Shown here: positions 19,174-27,046 of the stretch, piece after piece
Position numbering within the stretch: the first letter of the stretch is position 1
How the letters are laid out: each line of letters starts with the position of its first letter
Source of the DNA: Solirubrobacteraceae bacterium
GTDB taxonomy: Bacteria > Actinomycetota > Thermoleophilia > Solirubrobacterales > Solirubrobacteraceae
DNA length: 64,000 nucleotides
Direction: 5' to 3'
NCBI GenBank assembly: GCA_030447785.1
Contig: JAUJOF010000003.1
Location: forward strand, 155,336-219,335
Notes under the pieces: generated by a model
The model's input: only the letters and a program-made list of their open reading frames with translations
What the model was told of the DNA's origin: nothing
Databases searched by the model: none
Translations under genes and position numbers: made by a program

Positions 19174-21030
19174 GTGCCCGCGCCGCGTCGCGGTGGCGGG
19201 CGCAACCGGCCGTCCTCCTCGCCCGCGCCCGACCGCCCGGCGCCCGCCGACGCCGTCGTGGGCGTCGTGGCCAAGCGCGGGCGCTTTCTCGTCGTCGAGC
19301 CGTTCTTCCCCGCTACGGGAACCGGTGGGCGCGGCGGGGCGCAACTCGCTCTGGGCCGCGAGGCACGCGTGCGCGCGGGGGAGCTGGTGCTCGCCCGCGG
19401 GGGGCGCCCGGGGAAGAAGGGCGGCGGCGCGCAGGTCCTGCGCCGCCTGGGTCGCCCCGACGTGGCGGCCGACGTGCTCGAGGGGCTGATGCTCGACCGC
19501 GGCCTGCGCCGTGGCTTCGATCCGGCGGTGGAGCGCGAGGCCCGCGCGGCCCGCGATCGCACGGCGGACGGGGCGATCGTCCGGCGCGATCTGCGCGAGC
19601 TGCCCACCTTCACCATCGATCCGGCCACGGCCGAGGACTTCGACGACGCGATCTCCGCCCAGCGCCTCGACGGCGGCGGCGCGCGAGTCTGGGTGCACAT
19701 CGCCGACGTCAGCGCCTACGTGGCGCCGGGCTCGCTGGTCGACCGCGAGGCTCACCGGCGCGCGACCAGCGTGTACGTGCCCGGCAAGGTCGAACCGATG
19801 CTCCCCGAGGCGCTGTCCAACGAGGCGTGCTCGCTGGTGCCCGGTGAGGAGCGCCTGGCGGTCACCGTGGAGATGGACCTGCGAGGCGACCGCGTGGTGC
19901 GCGCGGCCTTCCACCGCTCGACGATCCGCTCCGACGCGCGGCTGACCTACGAGGACGTCGACGAGGTCTTCGGGGGGCGGGTGCCCGCCCGCGAGCCCTG
20001 GGCGGAGCCGCTGGCCGTGGCACGCGAGGCCGCTGGCGCGCTGGCTGCCGCGCGGGCGGCCACCAGTGCGCTCGAGCTGTCGAGCAGCGAGCCGGAGTTC
20101 GCCTTCGACCCGCGCGGGCACGTGGCCGGCGCCCAGCAGCGCGTGCAGACCGAGTCGCACACCCTGATCGAGCACCTGATGATCGCCGCCAACGCCCAGG
20201 TGGCGACGCTCCTGGCCGAGCGGGGCGTGCCCGCGCTGCACCGCGTGCACGAGCAGCCCGACCCCACGGCGGCCGACCGGCTGGTCGACCAGCTCGACTC
20301 GCTGGGGCTGCCCACGCCGCCGGTGCCCGAGCCGATGTCCCCCCGCCAGGCCGCCGACGTGGTCGCCGACGCCTCGCGGCTGGTGGGGCGCGAGATCGCC
20401 CGCCGTGGGGGCCGGGGCCGCCAGGGCCTCACCGCGCTGGTGCTGCGCGCGCTCAAGCAGGCCCATTACGCGCCCGAGTCGCTGGGGCACGCCGGCCTGG
20501 GGCTGACCCGCTACTGCCACTTCACCTCACCGATCCGCCGCTACCCCGACCTGGTCTGCCACCGCGCGTTGCTCAGCGCGGTGGGCGGGGGTGAGGCACC
20601 CCCCGACCGCAGCGGGCTGACCGAGGCGGGCGCGTGGACCTCGGCACGCGAGCGCGACGCCATGGGCCTCGAGCGTGCGGCCGACCGCGTCGCACGGGCC
20701 TTCCTGCTCGAACGCGAGCTGTTCGGTGCGACGCCGCCGGAGGTCGCCGGTTCCGGTGACCGGAGGGCGAAACCGGATTTCGAGCGCGAGTTCGAGGGCG
20801 AGGTCACCGGCCTGATCGGCGCCGGTGCCTTCGTGGCCTTCGAGGGCGGCCACGAGGGCCTGCTGCCGGTGCGCCGCCTGCGTGGCGACTGGTGGGAGCT
20901 CAACGAGCAGGGCACCATCCTGCACGGCACCCGCACCGACCGCGCCATCCGCCTCGGCGACCCCGTGCGGGTGATGGTCGAGCGCATCGAGGCGCCGCGG
21001 GGCCGCGTCGATCTGCTGCCCGCCCCATAA
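19174..21030 (+). CDS. RNB-domain 3'-5' exoribonuclease (RNase R/II type)
   Basis: Degrades RNA processively from the 3' end. The RNB active site is clear: FTIDPATAEDFDDAISA with its Asp cluster, HIADVSAYV, and the downstream HFTSPIRRYPDLVCHRAL. A short basic, Pro-rich N-terminus and an abbreviated cold-shock-like region precede it, and an S1-like domain (GEVTGLIGAGAFVAFEGGHEGLLPV) closes it. 618 aa, shorter than E. coli RNase R. SmpB follows 12 bases downstream; RNase R acts with tmRNA-SmpB on non-stop mRNA, so the context fits. Confidence 0.92.
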   Translation: MPAPRRGGGRNRPSSSPAPDRPAPADAVVGVVAKRGRFLVVEPFFPATGTGGRGGAQLALGREARVRAGELVLARGGRPGKKGGGAQVLRRLGRPDVAADVLEGLMLDRGLRRGFDPAVEREARAARDRTADGAIVRRDLRELPTFTIDPATAEDFDDAISAQRLDGGGARVWVHIADVSAYVAPGSLVDREAHRRATSVYVPGKVEPMLPEALSNEACSLVPGEERLAVTVEMDLRGDRVVRAAFHRSTIRSDARLTYEDVDEVFGGRVPAREPWAEPLAVAREAAGALAAARAATSALELSSSEPEFAFDPRGHVAGAQQRVQTESHTLIEHLMIAANAQVATLLAERGVPALHRVHEQPDPTAADRLVDQLDSLGLPTPPVPEPMSPRQAADVVADASRLVGREIARRGGRGRQGLTALVLRALKQAHYAPESLGHAGLGLTRYCHFTSPIRRYPDLVCHRALLSAVGGGEAPPDRSGLTEAGAWTSARERDAMGLERAADRVARAFLLERELFGATPPEVAGSGDRRAKPDFEREFEGEVTGLIGAGAFVAFEGGHEGLLPVRRLRGDWWELNEQGTILHGTRTDRAIRLGDPVRVMVERIEAPRGRVDLLPAP

Positions 21031-21033
21031 TCT
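21028..21033 (+). promoter_or_regulatory. Candidate -10 of smpB
   Basis: TAATCT overlaps the RNase stop codon (TAA) and ends eight bases before the smpB ATG. This suggests smpB has its own leaderless start in addition to read-through. Confidence 0.45.
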
Positions 21034-21041
21034 CGTCCCTC

Positions 21042-21524
21042 ATGGCGCGCAAGGGACAGAAGCGCAAGGCCTCGCCGGGGGACGTCGCGACCAACCGCCA
21101 GGCGCGCTTTCGCTACGACCTCAGCGACTCGATCGAGTGCGGCGTCGCCCTCCAGGGCACCGAGGTCAAGTCCCTGCGCACCAACGGCGCCCAGCTCAAG
21201 GACGGCTACGTGACGATTCGCGACGGGGAGCTGTGGCTGCACAACGTGCACATCGCGCCCTACCAGCCGGCCAGCCGTGAGAACCACGACCCCGACCGCG
21301 ACCGCCGGCTGCTCGCTCACCGCCGCGAGATCGATCGCCTCGTGGGCCGCGTGCAGGAGCGGGGCCTCACCCTGGTCCCCACCCGCATCTACTTCAAGGG
21401 CCCGCGCGCGAAGATCGAGGTCGCCCTCGCCCGTGGCCGCGACCGCTTCGACAAGCGCGAGGCGATCCGCTCGCGCGAGCAGAAGCGCGAGATGGACCGC
21501 GCGGTGCGCGAGGCCTTTCGCTAG
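21042..21524 (+). CDS. smpB: tmRNA-binding protein SmpB
   Basis: Binds tmRNA and delivers it to stalled ribosomes. The OB-fold core is recognisable: TNRQARFRYDLSDSIECGVALQGTEVKSLR, then AQLKDGYVTIRDGELWLHNVHIAPY, and the C-terminal basic tail DKREAIRSREQKREMDRAVREAFR that enters the mRNA channel. 160 aa, full length. The tmRNA gene itself lies 2.6 kb downstream, beyond a toxin-antitoxin pair and a peptidase gene, which suggests the intervening block was inserted between smpB and ssrA. Confidence 0.96.
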   Translation: MARKGQKRKASPGDVATNRQARFRYDLSDSIECGVALQGTEVKSLRTNGAQLKDGYVTIRDGELWLHNVHIAPYQPASRENHDPDRDRRLLAHRREIDRLVGRVQERGLTLVPTRIYFKGPRAKIEVALARGRDRFDKREAIRSREQKREMDRAVREAFR

Positions 21525-21553
21525 GGCGCCCGCCAAGGTGCAGCACCAGTGCA

Positions 21554-21559
21554 TACCCT
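21554..21559 (+). promoter_or_regulatory. Candidate -10 of the toxin-antitoxin operon
   Basis: TACCCT ends seven bases before the antitoxin ATG (21567), as at other leaderless genes here. Confidence 0.45.
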
Positions 21560-21566
21560 CGCGGCT

Positions 21567-21842
21567 ATGCCGACGAAGCACAAGCGCCACTCCGTGACCG
21601 AGACGCCTCGCGTCAAGGCCGCCCTCGACGAGCTTCGATCCGCTCGTCCCGGCGAGCGGATCGACCTCGCCGAGCTCGTCATCCTCGGTGCGAGGCGCAA
21701 GGCGCAGGAGCAAGAGATCTCGAACGATGAGCGGCGGCGTCGGATCGATGCTCTGGTCGAGCGGGTCCGGACCGGCAACACCGGGGTGGATCCGCAAGCC
21801 GCACAGCGGGTGCGCCGCGAGGGTTGGAACCGTTCGCTCTGA
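21567..21842 (+). CDS. Antitoxin-like protein of a PIN-domain toxin pair
   Basis: 91 aa. The sequence (HSVTETPRVKAALDELRSARPGERIDLAELVILGARRKAQEQ, then DERRRRIDALVERVRTG) has a Lys/Arg-rich helical N-terminus and a charged C-terminal helix, as in small antitoxins. Assignment rests mainly on its position: its end overlaps a PIN-domain toxin gene. It probably binds DNA to control the operon and neutralises the toxin through its C-terminus. Codon use here is visibly less GC-biased than in the flanking genes. Confidence 0.65.
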   Translation: MPTKHKRHSVTETPRVKAALDELRSARPGERIDLAELVILGARRKAQEQEISNDERRRRIDALVERVRTGNTGVDPQAAQRVRREGWNRSL

Positions 21843-22264
21843 ACCCGACTCTCCTCGATAACTCCGCCTGGGCTCGCCTGCACCAGCGCACTCTCGATGC
21901 CCACCGCAGGCAGGCCGTCGTGGAGGCGATGCACGCCGAACGCCTCCTCGTGTGCCTTGCGTTCCTGCTCGAGGCGGGCTACTCCGCCCGGACGAACGCC
22001 GAGCATGTCCTCCTCCTCGAGCAGTTCGCCGCGCTGCGCCATCTCGCCATCGGCACGCTCGTCGAGCGACGCGCCATCGACGCACAGCGTCAACTCGCTC
22101 GGGTGGGACACAATCGCCTCCCCGCGGTCGACGTCACCATCGCCGCACTCGCCGACGTCCATGGTGTCGGCGTCCTGCACTACGACGGTGACTACGACTT
22201 GATACTCGATCACACCGACCTGCGCTACGAGAGCCGCTGGCTGTCACCGCGCGGGACGCTGTAG
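21824..22264 (+). CDS. PIN-domain ribonuclease toxin (VapC-like)
   Basis: 146 aa. The catalytic acidic residues are recognisable: LLDNSAWARL at the N-terminus, an acidic residue in CLAFLLEAGYS, and AVDVTIAALADVHGVGVLHYDGDYDLI near the C-terminus, matching VapC's D...E...D...D layout. It is likely an Mg-dependent endoribonuclease. The start is uncertain; TTG 21824 is the frame's first start, overlapping the antitoxin end. Lower GC than the neighbours suggests acquisition by transfer. Confidence 0.78.
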   Translation: MEPFALNPTLLDNSAWARLHQRTLDAHRRQAVVEAMHAERLLVCLAFLLEAGYSARTNAEHVLLLEQFAALRHLAIGTLVERRAIDAQRQLARVGHNRLPAVDVTIAALADVHGVGVLHYDGDYDLILDHTDLRYESRWLSPRGTL

Positions 22265-22273
22265 CAATTCGAC

Positions 22274-24108
22274 TCAGCTGCCCGCGCCGGGCCCACCGCC
22301 TCGAGCCGCGTGTGCCCCGGCAAGCACCTCGTTGGCCGCCGCCTCCGCCTCGCTGAGCTGGCGCTCGACGAGATCGAGCCCCGACTCCCAGAAGCCCGGG
22401 TCGGCGAGATCGATGCCGGCGATGGCCGCCAGCTCCTCGGGAGCCTTGGAGCCCCCCGCGCTGAGCAGCTCCACGTAGGCGGGTACGAAGCCCGGCCCTC
22501 GTCCTCGTAGCGCTGGTAGATCGACAGCGCGAGCAGCTGCCCGTAGGCGTAGGCGTAGACGTAGCCGGGCGAGCCGATGAAATGGGGCACGTAGCTCCAC
22601 CAGGAGCGATAGCCGTCGGTGACCTCGACGCTGTCGCCCAGCATGTCGGTCTGCGACTGCTCCCAGAGGTCGTTGAAGCGCTGCACCGACAGCTCGCCCT
22701 CGTCGCGGCGGGTGGTGTGCACCGCGTGCTCGAAGCGGTTCATGGCGATCTGACGGAAGACCGTGGCGATGGACCCCTCGATCGACTCGGCCAGGAGGGA
22801 CAGCCGGCTGGCTGGGCTGGGAGCCTCGTCGAGCAGGCGGCGGAAGACGAGCGTCTCGCCGAACACCGAGGCGGTCTCGGCCAGGGTGAGGGGCGTGTGC
22901 TGCTCGAGGATCCGCGCGCGGGCGGGCCAGCGCCGCGTGCACGCCGTGGCCCAGCTCGTGCGCCAGCGTGAGCACGTCGCGGCGCTTGGAGGTCCAGTTG
23001 AGCATCAGATAGGGATGGACGCTGGGGGTCGCGTAGGCGCAGAAGGCCCCCCGCGCTTGGCCGGGCGCACGGGCGCGTCGATGTAGGGCTCGTCGAAGAA
23101 GCGCTGCGCGGTGGTGCCCAGGTCGGAGGAGAACTCGCGATAAGCGCTCAGGACGGTCTCGCGGGCCTCCTCCCAGCCGTACTCCGGGTCCTCCTCGGTG
23201 ACGGCGGCCATGCGGTCGAAGTCCTTGAGGCGGTCGAGGCCCAGCAGGCGGGCCTTGAGGCGGTACCAGCGCTGGGGCAGCGCGTAGCGCCCGACCACCG
23301 CGTCGACCAGCGCCTGCACCGACTCGTCGCTGGCCTCGTTGGAGAGGTTGCGCGCGGCCAGCCAGTGCGGATAGTGGCGCAGGCGGTCGTCGGTGGCCTT
23401 GTCGCCCAGCAACGTGTTGAAGATGAAGGCGCGGGTGCGCAGGCCGGGCTCCAGGGCCTCGGTGATGGCTGCGGCGCTCTGCTCGCGCGTCGGGCGGTCG
23501 GGCGACATGAGGCGGCTCAGCGCGCTGTCCAGCGCCACGGGCTGCGCCTCGCCCGGGAGGTCGACGGTGATCGCCGAGGTGTGCTCGCTGAACAGCCGCG
23601 ACCAGGCCGACGAGCCGGAGACCGACTTCTCGGCGAGGATCTTCTCCTCGGGCTCGGTGAGCAGGTGGGGGCGATAGCGCCGCGCGGAGCGCAGGAAGTG
23701 GCGGCTCGTGTCCAGGCCGTCGGCCGCCAGCATCTCCTCGGCGCGCTCGTCGTCCAGCGCCGCCCACTCGAGCTCGAAGAAGAGCAGCCGGGTCTCGATC
23801 GCCGTGCCCTTCTCCTGCACGCGCTGCAACAGGGCGCCGATCTGCGGATCCGCGGTGTCGACGCTGAAGCGCAGCATCGCGTAGTTGCCCGCGCGGGCTG
23901 CCAGGTCGTTGAGCTGCTCGAGCTCTCGCATCGCCGCGGCCAGCCCCGGTCCGTCGAGCTCGTGCACCCGGCCGGCGTGCTGCTGGGCGAAGGCCTCCGC
24001 GCGGCGCTGGGTCTCGTCGAGCAGCTGGTCGACGCCCTGATCGCCCTGGCCGTCGACCAGCGGCTCGAGGTTCCAGGCGACGTCGTCGGCGGTGGTCTTG
24101 GAGGCCAT
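22274..24108 (-). pseudogene. M3 family oligoendopeptidase F-like, interrupted by three frameshifts
   Basis: Zinc oligopeptidase of family M3. The N-terminal part starts at ATG 24108 (MASKTTADDVAWNLEPLV) and runs to about 23055, where a G6 run seems to lack one G. The segment GAFCAYATPSVHPY then continues in another frame through the active site HELGHGVHAAL (HExxH). Near 22925 the frame changes again (ILEQHTPLTLAETASVFGETLVFRRLL), and near 22495 a third time (GFVPAYVELLSAGGSKAPEEL) to the stop at 22274. All pieces are in order and well conserved, so single-base sequence errors are as likely as true decay. If corrected it would be about 610 aa. Confidence 0.8.
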
Positions 24109-24158
24109 GGGATCCGACCCTACCCGGCGAGCTAGGATGGGAGCTGTACATACCCCCT

Positions 24159-24518
24159 GGGGACGACATGGCTTCGACGTGGTTGATCCCGGAGGGCTGG
24201 TTGCGAGCCGAGGTGCCGGAGGCCTCGTAAAAACCGGCAAAACCATACGTGCGGACTCTCACGAGTACGCCATGGCCGCCTAGCACTACCTAGGCTGGCT
24301 GTGTCCCGAGCACCGCTCGCCTGCGGCGGTGACCATCGGGATCAGATAGCAGGCTCGCCCGAGGCGTCTGCCCCCGCCGCCTCGGGGACTTCAAGGGGGC
24401 TGGTCCCCGGGAACCCCGCCGGCGCGGCGACCCGGGGGCGAGATCAGGAGCGCCGGCTACGCTCGTAGAAGCCATCCCGACGCGGCCGCGGACGCGGGTT
24501 CGATTCCCGCCGTCTCCA
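24159..24518 (+). ncRNA. ssrA: Transfer-messenger RNA (tmRNA)
   Basis: The 5' end GGGGACGACATGGCTTCGAC is the canonical tmRNA start. It pairs (GGGGACG with CGTCTCC, 24511-24517) to form the acceptor stem, and the T-arm GCGGG-TTCGATT-CCCGC precedes it. The discriminator is A 24518 and CCA is not encoded. The internal reading frame ends with TAG at 24281-24283 and reads GKTIRADSHEYAMAA before it, so the degradation tag ends YAMAA rather than the usual YALAA. The exact resume codon is uncertain (GGC 24236 or slightly earlier). It acts with SmpB in ribosome rescue. Confidence 0.95.
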
Positions 24519-24747
24519 CTGGTTCGCCCGGAACCGTCAATCCGGGACATGCCTGCAAATCCCGGCCCCTTTGTAAGCGTTCACTGCCCCGGGTGCGCTG
24601 GCTGGCTCAGGACAGCAACCGGGCGGGGTGCCCGCGAGCGTGCGCGCTGAGCAGGTCGATGAGGTACCCATACGTCGATGAGCAGATCCCCGCGGGCGTG
24701 ACGAAAGGCGTAGTGCTGGCGGCGGTTGGGGTCATGGACTTCCCAGT

Positions 24748-25203
24748 TCATCCGCCGCTCGTGCAGACGATCATCACGTCGCAGCCGGCCTCTCGGGCCA
24801 CCCGGCCGTTGAGCCGGCGCTGCGCGCGGCGCATCACGCTCTGCCTGTCGGTGCCGACCACCAGGAGGTCAGCGTGCTCCTGTCGGGCCGCCTCGAGGAC
24901 GCTTTCGGCCACCCCGCCGTTGTGGGCGCGGGTGAGAACGGGGACCGAGGCGGTGATCTGCGCCCGTGCCTGCTCGAGCCGCGCGTCGACGTCCTCTTGG
25001 GAGTTGATCGTCCACAGAAGTTCCTCTGGGCAGTCGTTCCGCTTAGCCTCGCGCCGCTCGGCCCGCAGGCGGCTGGCGGCCACCGGCCTGTACGCGCTGA
25101 CCAGGAGGATTCGGCCGTTGGCCGCGGACGCCACCTCGCCGGCTCGCCTGAGCGCCGCGGCGGGCGTGCCGTCCGCGCTGACCACGATGGTGGGGTGGGA
25201 CAT
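24748..25203 (-). CDS. Universal stress protein (UspA family)
   Basis: 151 aa single USP domain. It opens with MSHPTIVVSADGTPAAALRRAGEVA and ends with ADLLVVGTDRQSVMRRAQRRLNGRVAREAGCDVMIV. The latter aligns with the ATP-binding loop G-x2-G-x9-G(S/T), although the second Gly is replaced, so ATP binding may be weak. It is divergent from the TetR gene at 25270 with only 66 bases between, and that gap carries repeated CATAC motifs, so the TetR regulator may control it. The 229 bases between ssrA and this gene contain nothing I recognise. Confidence 0.78.
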   Translation of the reverse strand: MSHPTIVVSADGTPAAALRRAGEVASAANGRILLVSAYRPVAASRLRAERREAKRNDCPEELLWTINSQEDVDARLEQARAQITASVPVLTRAHNGGVAESVLEAARQEHADLLVVGTDRQSVMRRAQRRLNGRVAREAGCDVMIVCTSGG

Positions 25204-25221
25204 GCCTCTCTTCGCTCCCGA

Positions 25222-25272
25222 CATACAGACTGCGTTCCAGATACATACTGTTTCTAGCATACAAGCGGTATG
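25222..25272. promoter_or_regulatory. Candidate TetR operator region
   Basis: CATAC occurs at 25222, 25244 and 25258, and its complement GTATG at 25268-25272. The last two form CATAC-N5-GTATG overlapping the TetR start codon. This AT-richer gap sits between divergent uspA and tetR genes, the usual place for a TetR autoregulatory operator. Confidence 0.5.
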
Positions 25273-25878
25273 AGCTTCAAGAGTCGGCGGACTGAGCAGA
25301 CCGAAGCGACCCGCCGTGCGCTGCTGGACTCGGCACGCGCGCTGTTCGCGCAGCGGGGCTACGCGGACATCGCAACGGAGGAGATCGTGCGCCAGGCGCG
25401 CGTCACGCGCGGCGCGCTGTACCACCACTTCCGGGGCAAGGAGGACCTCTTCCGCGCGGTCTTCGAGGAGATCATCTCCGAGCTCGGGGAGCGAGCGGCG
25501 CAGGGGGCGATGACCGCGCAGGACCCGTGGGAGCAGATGCGCATGGGCGCCCACACCTTCCTCGACGCCTGCCTCGACCCGGCCGTCCAGCGGATCGCCC
25601 TCCTCGATGGGCCAGCGGTGCTCGGCTGGGAGACCTCGCGCGAGCTCGACAAGCAGGCCGGGCTGGGGATCGCCGAGGCGGTCATCGGGGCGGCGATGGA
25701 GGCGGGAGCGATCGAGCGCGGGCCCGTGCAGCCGCTCGCCCACCTCCTCCTCGCCGCGCTGCACGAGGGCGCGATGCTGATCGCCGGGGCCCAGGACGTC
25801 GGCGCCGCCCGCGCGGAGGTCGGCGCGAGCATCGACCTGCTGCTTACGGGGCTGCGCAGGCGCGGCGAGGAGCCTTAG
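25270..25878 (+). CDS. TetR family transcriptional regulator
   Basis: 202 aa. The N-terminal helix-turn-helix is standard: LLDSARALFAQRGYADIATEEIVRQARVTRGALYHHFRGKEDLFRAVFEE (about residues 18-67). The C-terminal ligand domain (AHTFLDACLDPAVQRIALLDGPAVLGW...) resembles TetR proteins that sense small hydrophobic molecules. It is probably a repressor of itself and of the divergent universal stress protein gene, judged by the CATAC repeats in the shared gap. The ligand is unknown. Confidence 0.88.
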   Translation: MSFKSRRTEQTEATRRALLDSARALFAQRGYADIATEEIVRQARVTRGALYHHFRGKEDLFRAVFEEIISELGERAAQGAMTAQDPWEQMRMGAHTFLDACLDPAVQRIALLDGPAVLGWETSRELDKQAGLGIAEAVIGAAMEAGAIERGPVQPLAHLLLAALHEGAMLIAGAQDVGAARAEVGASIDLLLTGLRRRGEEP

Positions 25879-25937
25879 AACCCGCTCCCGCGGATCACCC
25901 CGACCCGCTCGCGCGCCACGCCGCGTCGGTGTGTCGC

Positions 25938-26330
25938 TCAGTCCCCTAGGGCGCCGGGGTCGGCGGGGACGTCGACGGCGTGCTGGCGGAGGGCCTCCAG
26001 GGGGACGAGCTCGAGGGCCCGTTCGTGGGAGGAGGCCAGCACCACGTACGCGGCCGCGCCCTCATCGTGTGCTCGCAGCCAGTTGGCCGCGGTCACGCAC
26101 CAGCGGTCGCCGGGCACGAGCCCGGGGAAGTGGTATTGCGGGATCGCGGTGGTGAGGTCGTTGCCGATCCCGCGCTGGTGCTCGAGGAACTCCGCCGTCA
26201 TCACCGCGCAGATCGTGTGGCTCCCGAGGTCTTCGAAGCCCGTATGGCAGCACCCGTCGCGGTAGAAGCCGGTGACGGGCTCGGTGCCACAGGGCTCGAG
26301 CTCTCCTCCAAGGACGTTGCGGTCGGTCAC
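25938..26330 (-). CDS. DUF2237 family protein
   Basis: 130 aa. The sequence NVLGGELEPCGTEPVTGFYRDGCC, GFEDLGSHTICAVMTAEFLEHQRGIGNDLTTAIPQYHFPGLVPGDRWCV is the conserved DUF2237 core, with several invariant Cys (EPCGT, DGCC, TICA, RWCV). The biochemical function of the family is not established. It stands alone between the TetR gene and a divergent yceI-type gene. Confidence 0.85.
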   Translation of the reverse strand: MTDRNVLGGELEPCGTEPVTGFYRDGCCHTGFEDLGSHTICAVMTAEFLEHQRGIGNDLTTAIPQYHFPGLVPGDRWCVTAANWLRAHDEGAAAYVVLASSHERALELVPLEALRQHAVDVPADPGALGD

Positions 26331-26439
26331 GGCGCAAGTATTGCGCGGCCGGGGACTGGACGGCTGAGGGGCCCGAAGGGCCTAGGGGGAGCGCTACCGG
26401 CCGGGAGGGTCCAGACTGCCGGCCGCGGCGGGCACCAGG

Positions 26440-26445
26440 TAGCAT
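26440..26445 (+). promoter_or_regulatory. Candidate -10 of the YceI-type gene
   Basis: TAGCAT is seven bases before GTG 26453. Because the upstream ATG (26444) lies inside the hexamer, GTG 26453 is the better start if this promoter is used. Confidence 0.45.
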
Positions 26446-26452
26446 GCGCACC

Positions 26453-26995
26453 GTGGCACTGGCCCCCGGCAGGCACCAGATCCGCCCCGACACAGCCTCG
26501 CTGCACGTGAAGACCTACCGGGAGGGGCTGGCCGCCAAGGCGGGCCACGACCTGACGATCGAGGTCGCCGACTGGAGCGCGACGGTCGAGGTGGCCGACG
26601 ACCCGGCCGGGTCCTCGTTCGCGCTGGACGCCGACGCGCGCTCGCTGCAGGTCCGCGAGGGCGTGGGCGGGGCCAAGCCGCTCAGCGACAAGGACCGCGC
26701 CGACATCCGCAAGACCATCGACGACAAGATCCTCCACGGGGAGCCGATCAGCTTCCGGTCGGACGCGGCGCGCTCAGTCGACGGCGGGCTCTCCGTCGAG
26801 GGCGCGCTGACCCTGGCCGGCCAGACCCGCCCGGTCACCGCGCAGCTGCAGGTCGGTGCGGAGGGGCGTCTGACGGCGACCATCCCGCTCACCCAGAGTG
26901 CGTGGGGGATCAAGCCCTACCGTGGCATGATGGGCGCGCTGAAGGTCCGCGACGAGCTGGAGATCCTGGTCGACGCGAAGCTGCCCGCAGGCTGA
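26453..26995 (+). CDS. YceI-like protein
   Basis: 180 aa with the YceI lipocalin-like beta-barrel layout, which binds isoprenoid-type lipids: it opens with LAPGRHQIRPDTASLHVKTYREGLAAKAGHDL and ends with LTIPL-like strands (GRLTATIPLTQSAWGIKPYRGMMGALKVRDELEI). The conserved pairing of a His (AGHDL) and the WGIKPYRGMMG motif fits the family. No signal peptide, so cytoplasmic, unlike E. coli YceI. An isoprenoid-binding role would fit the prenyl-quinol genes elsewhere in the window, but that link is speculative. Confidence 0.82.
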   Translation: MALAPGRHQIRPDTASLHVKTYREGLAAKAGHDLTIEVADWSATVEVADDPAGSSFALDADARSLQVREGVGGAKPLSDKDRADIRKTIDDKILHGEPISFRSDAARSVDGGLSVEGALTLAGQTRPVTAQLQVGAEGRLTATIPLTQSAWGIKPYRGMMGALKVRDELEILVDAKLPAG

Positions 26996-27046
26996 GCCCG
27001 GCGACCCGCAACGGCCGCGTGGCGGCTATGGTGGCTGGCGGATCCG

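Noticed and set aside
24159-24518. tRNA genes
   Set aside because: The only T-arm sequence found (GGTTCGATTCC) belongs to the tmRNA; I saw no other tRNA-like cloverleaf, although a computed search could find one.
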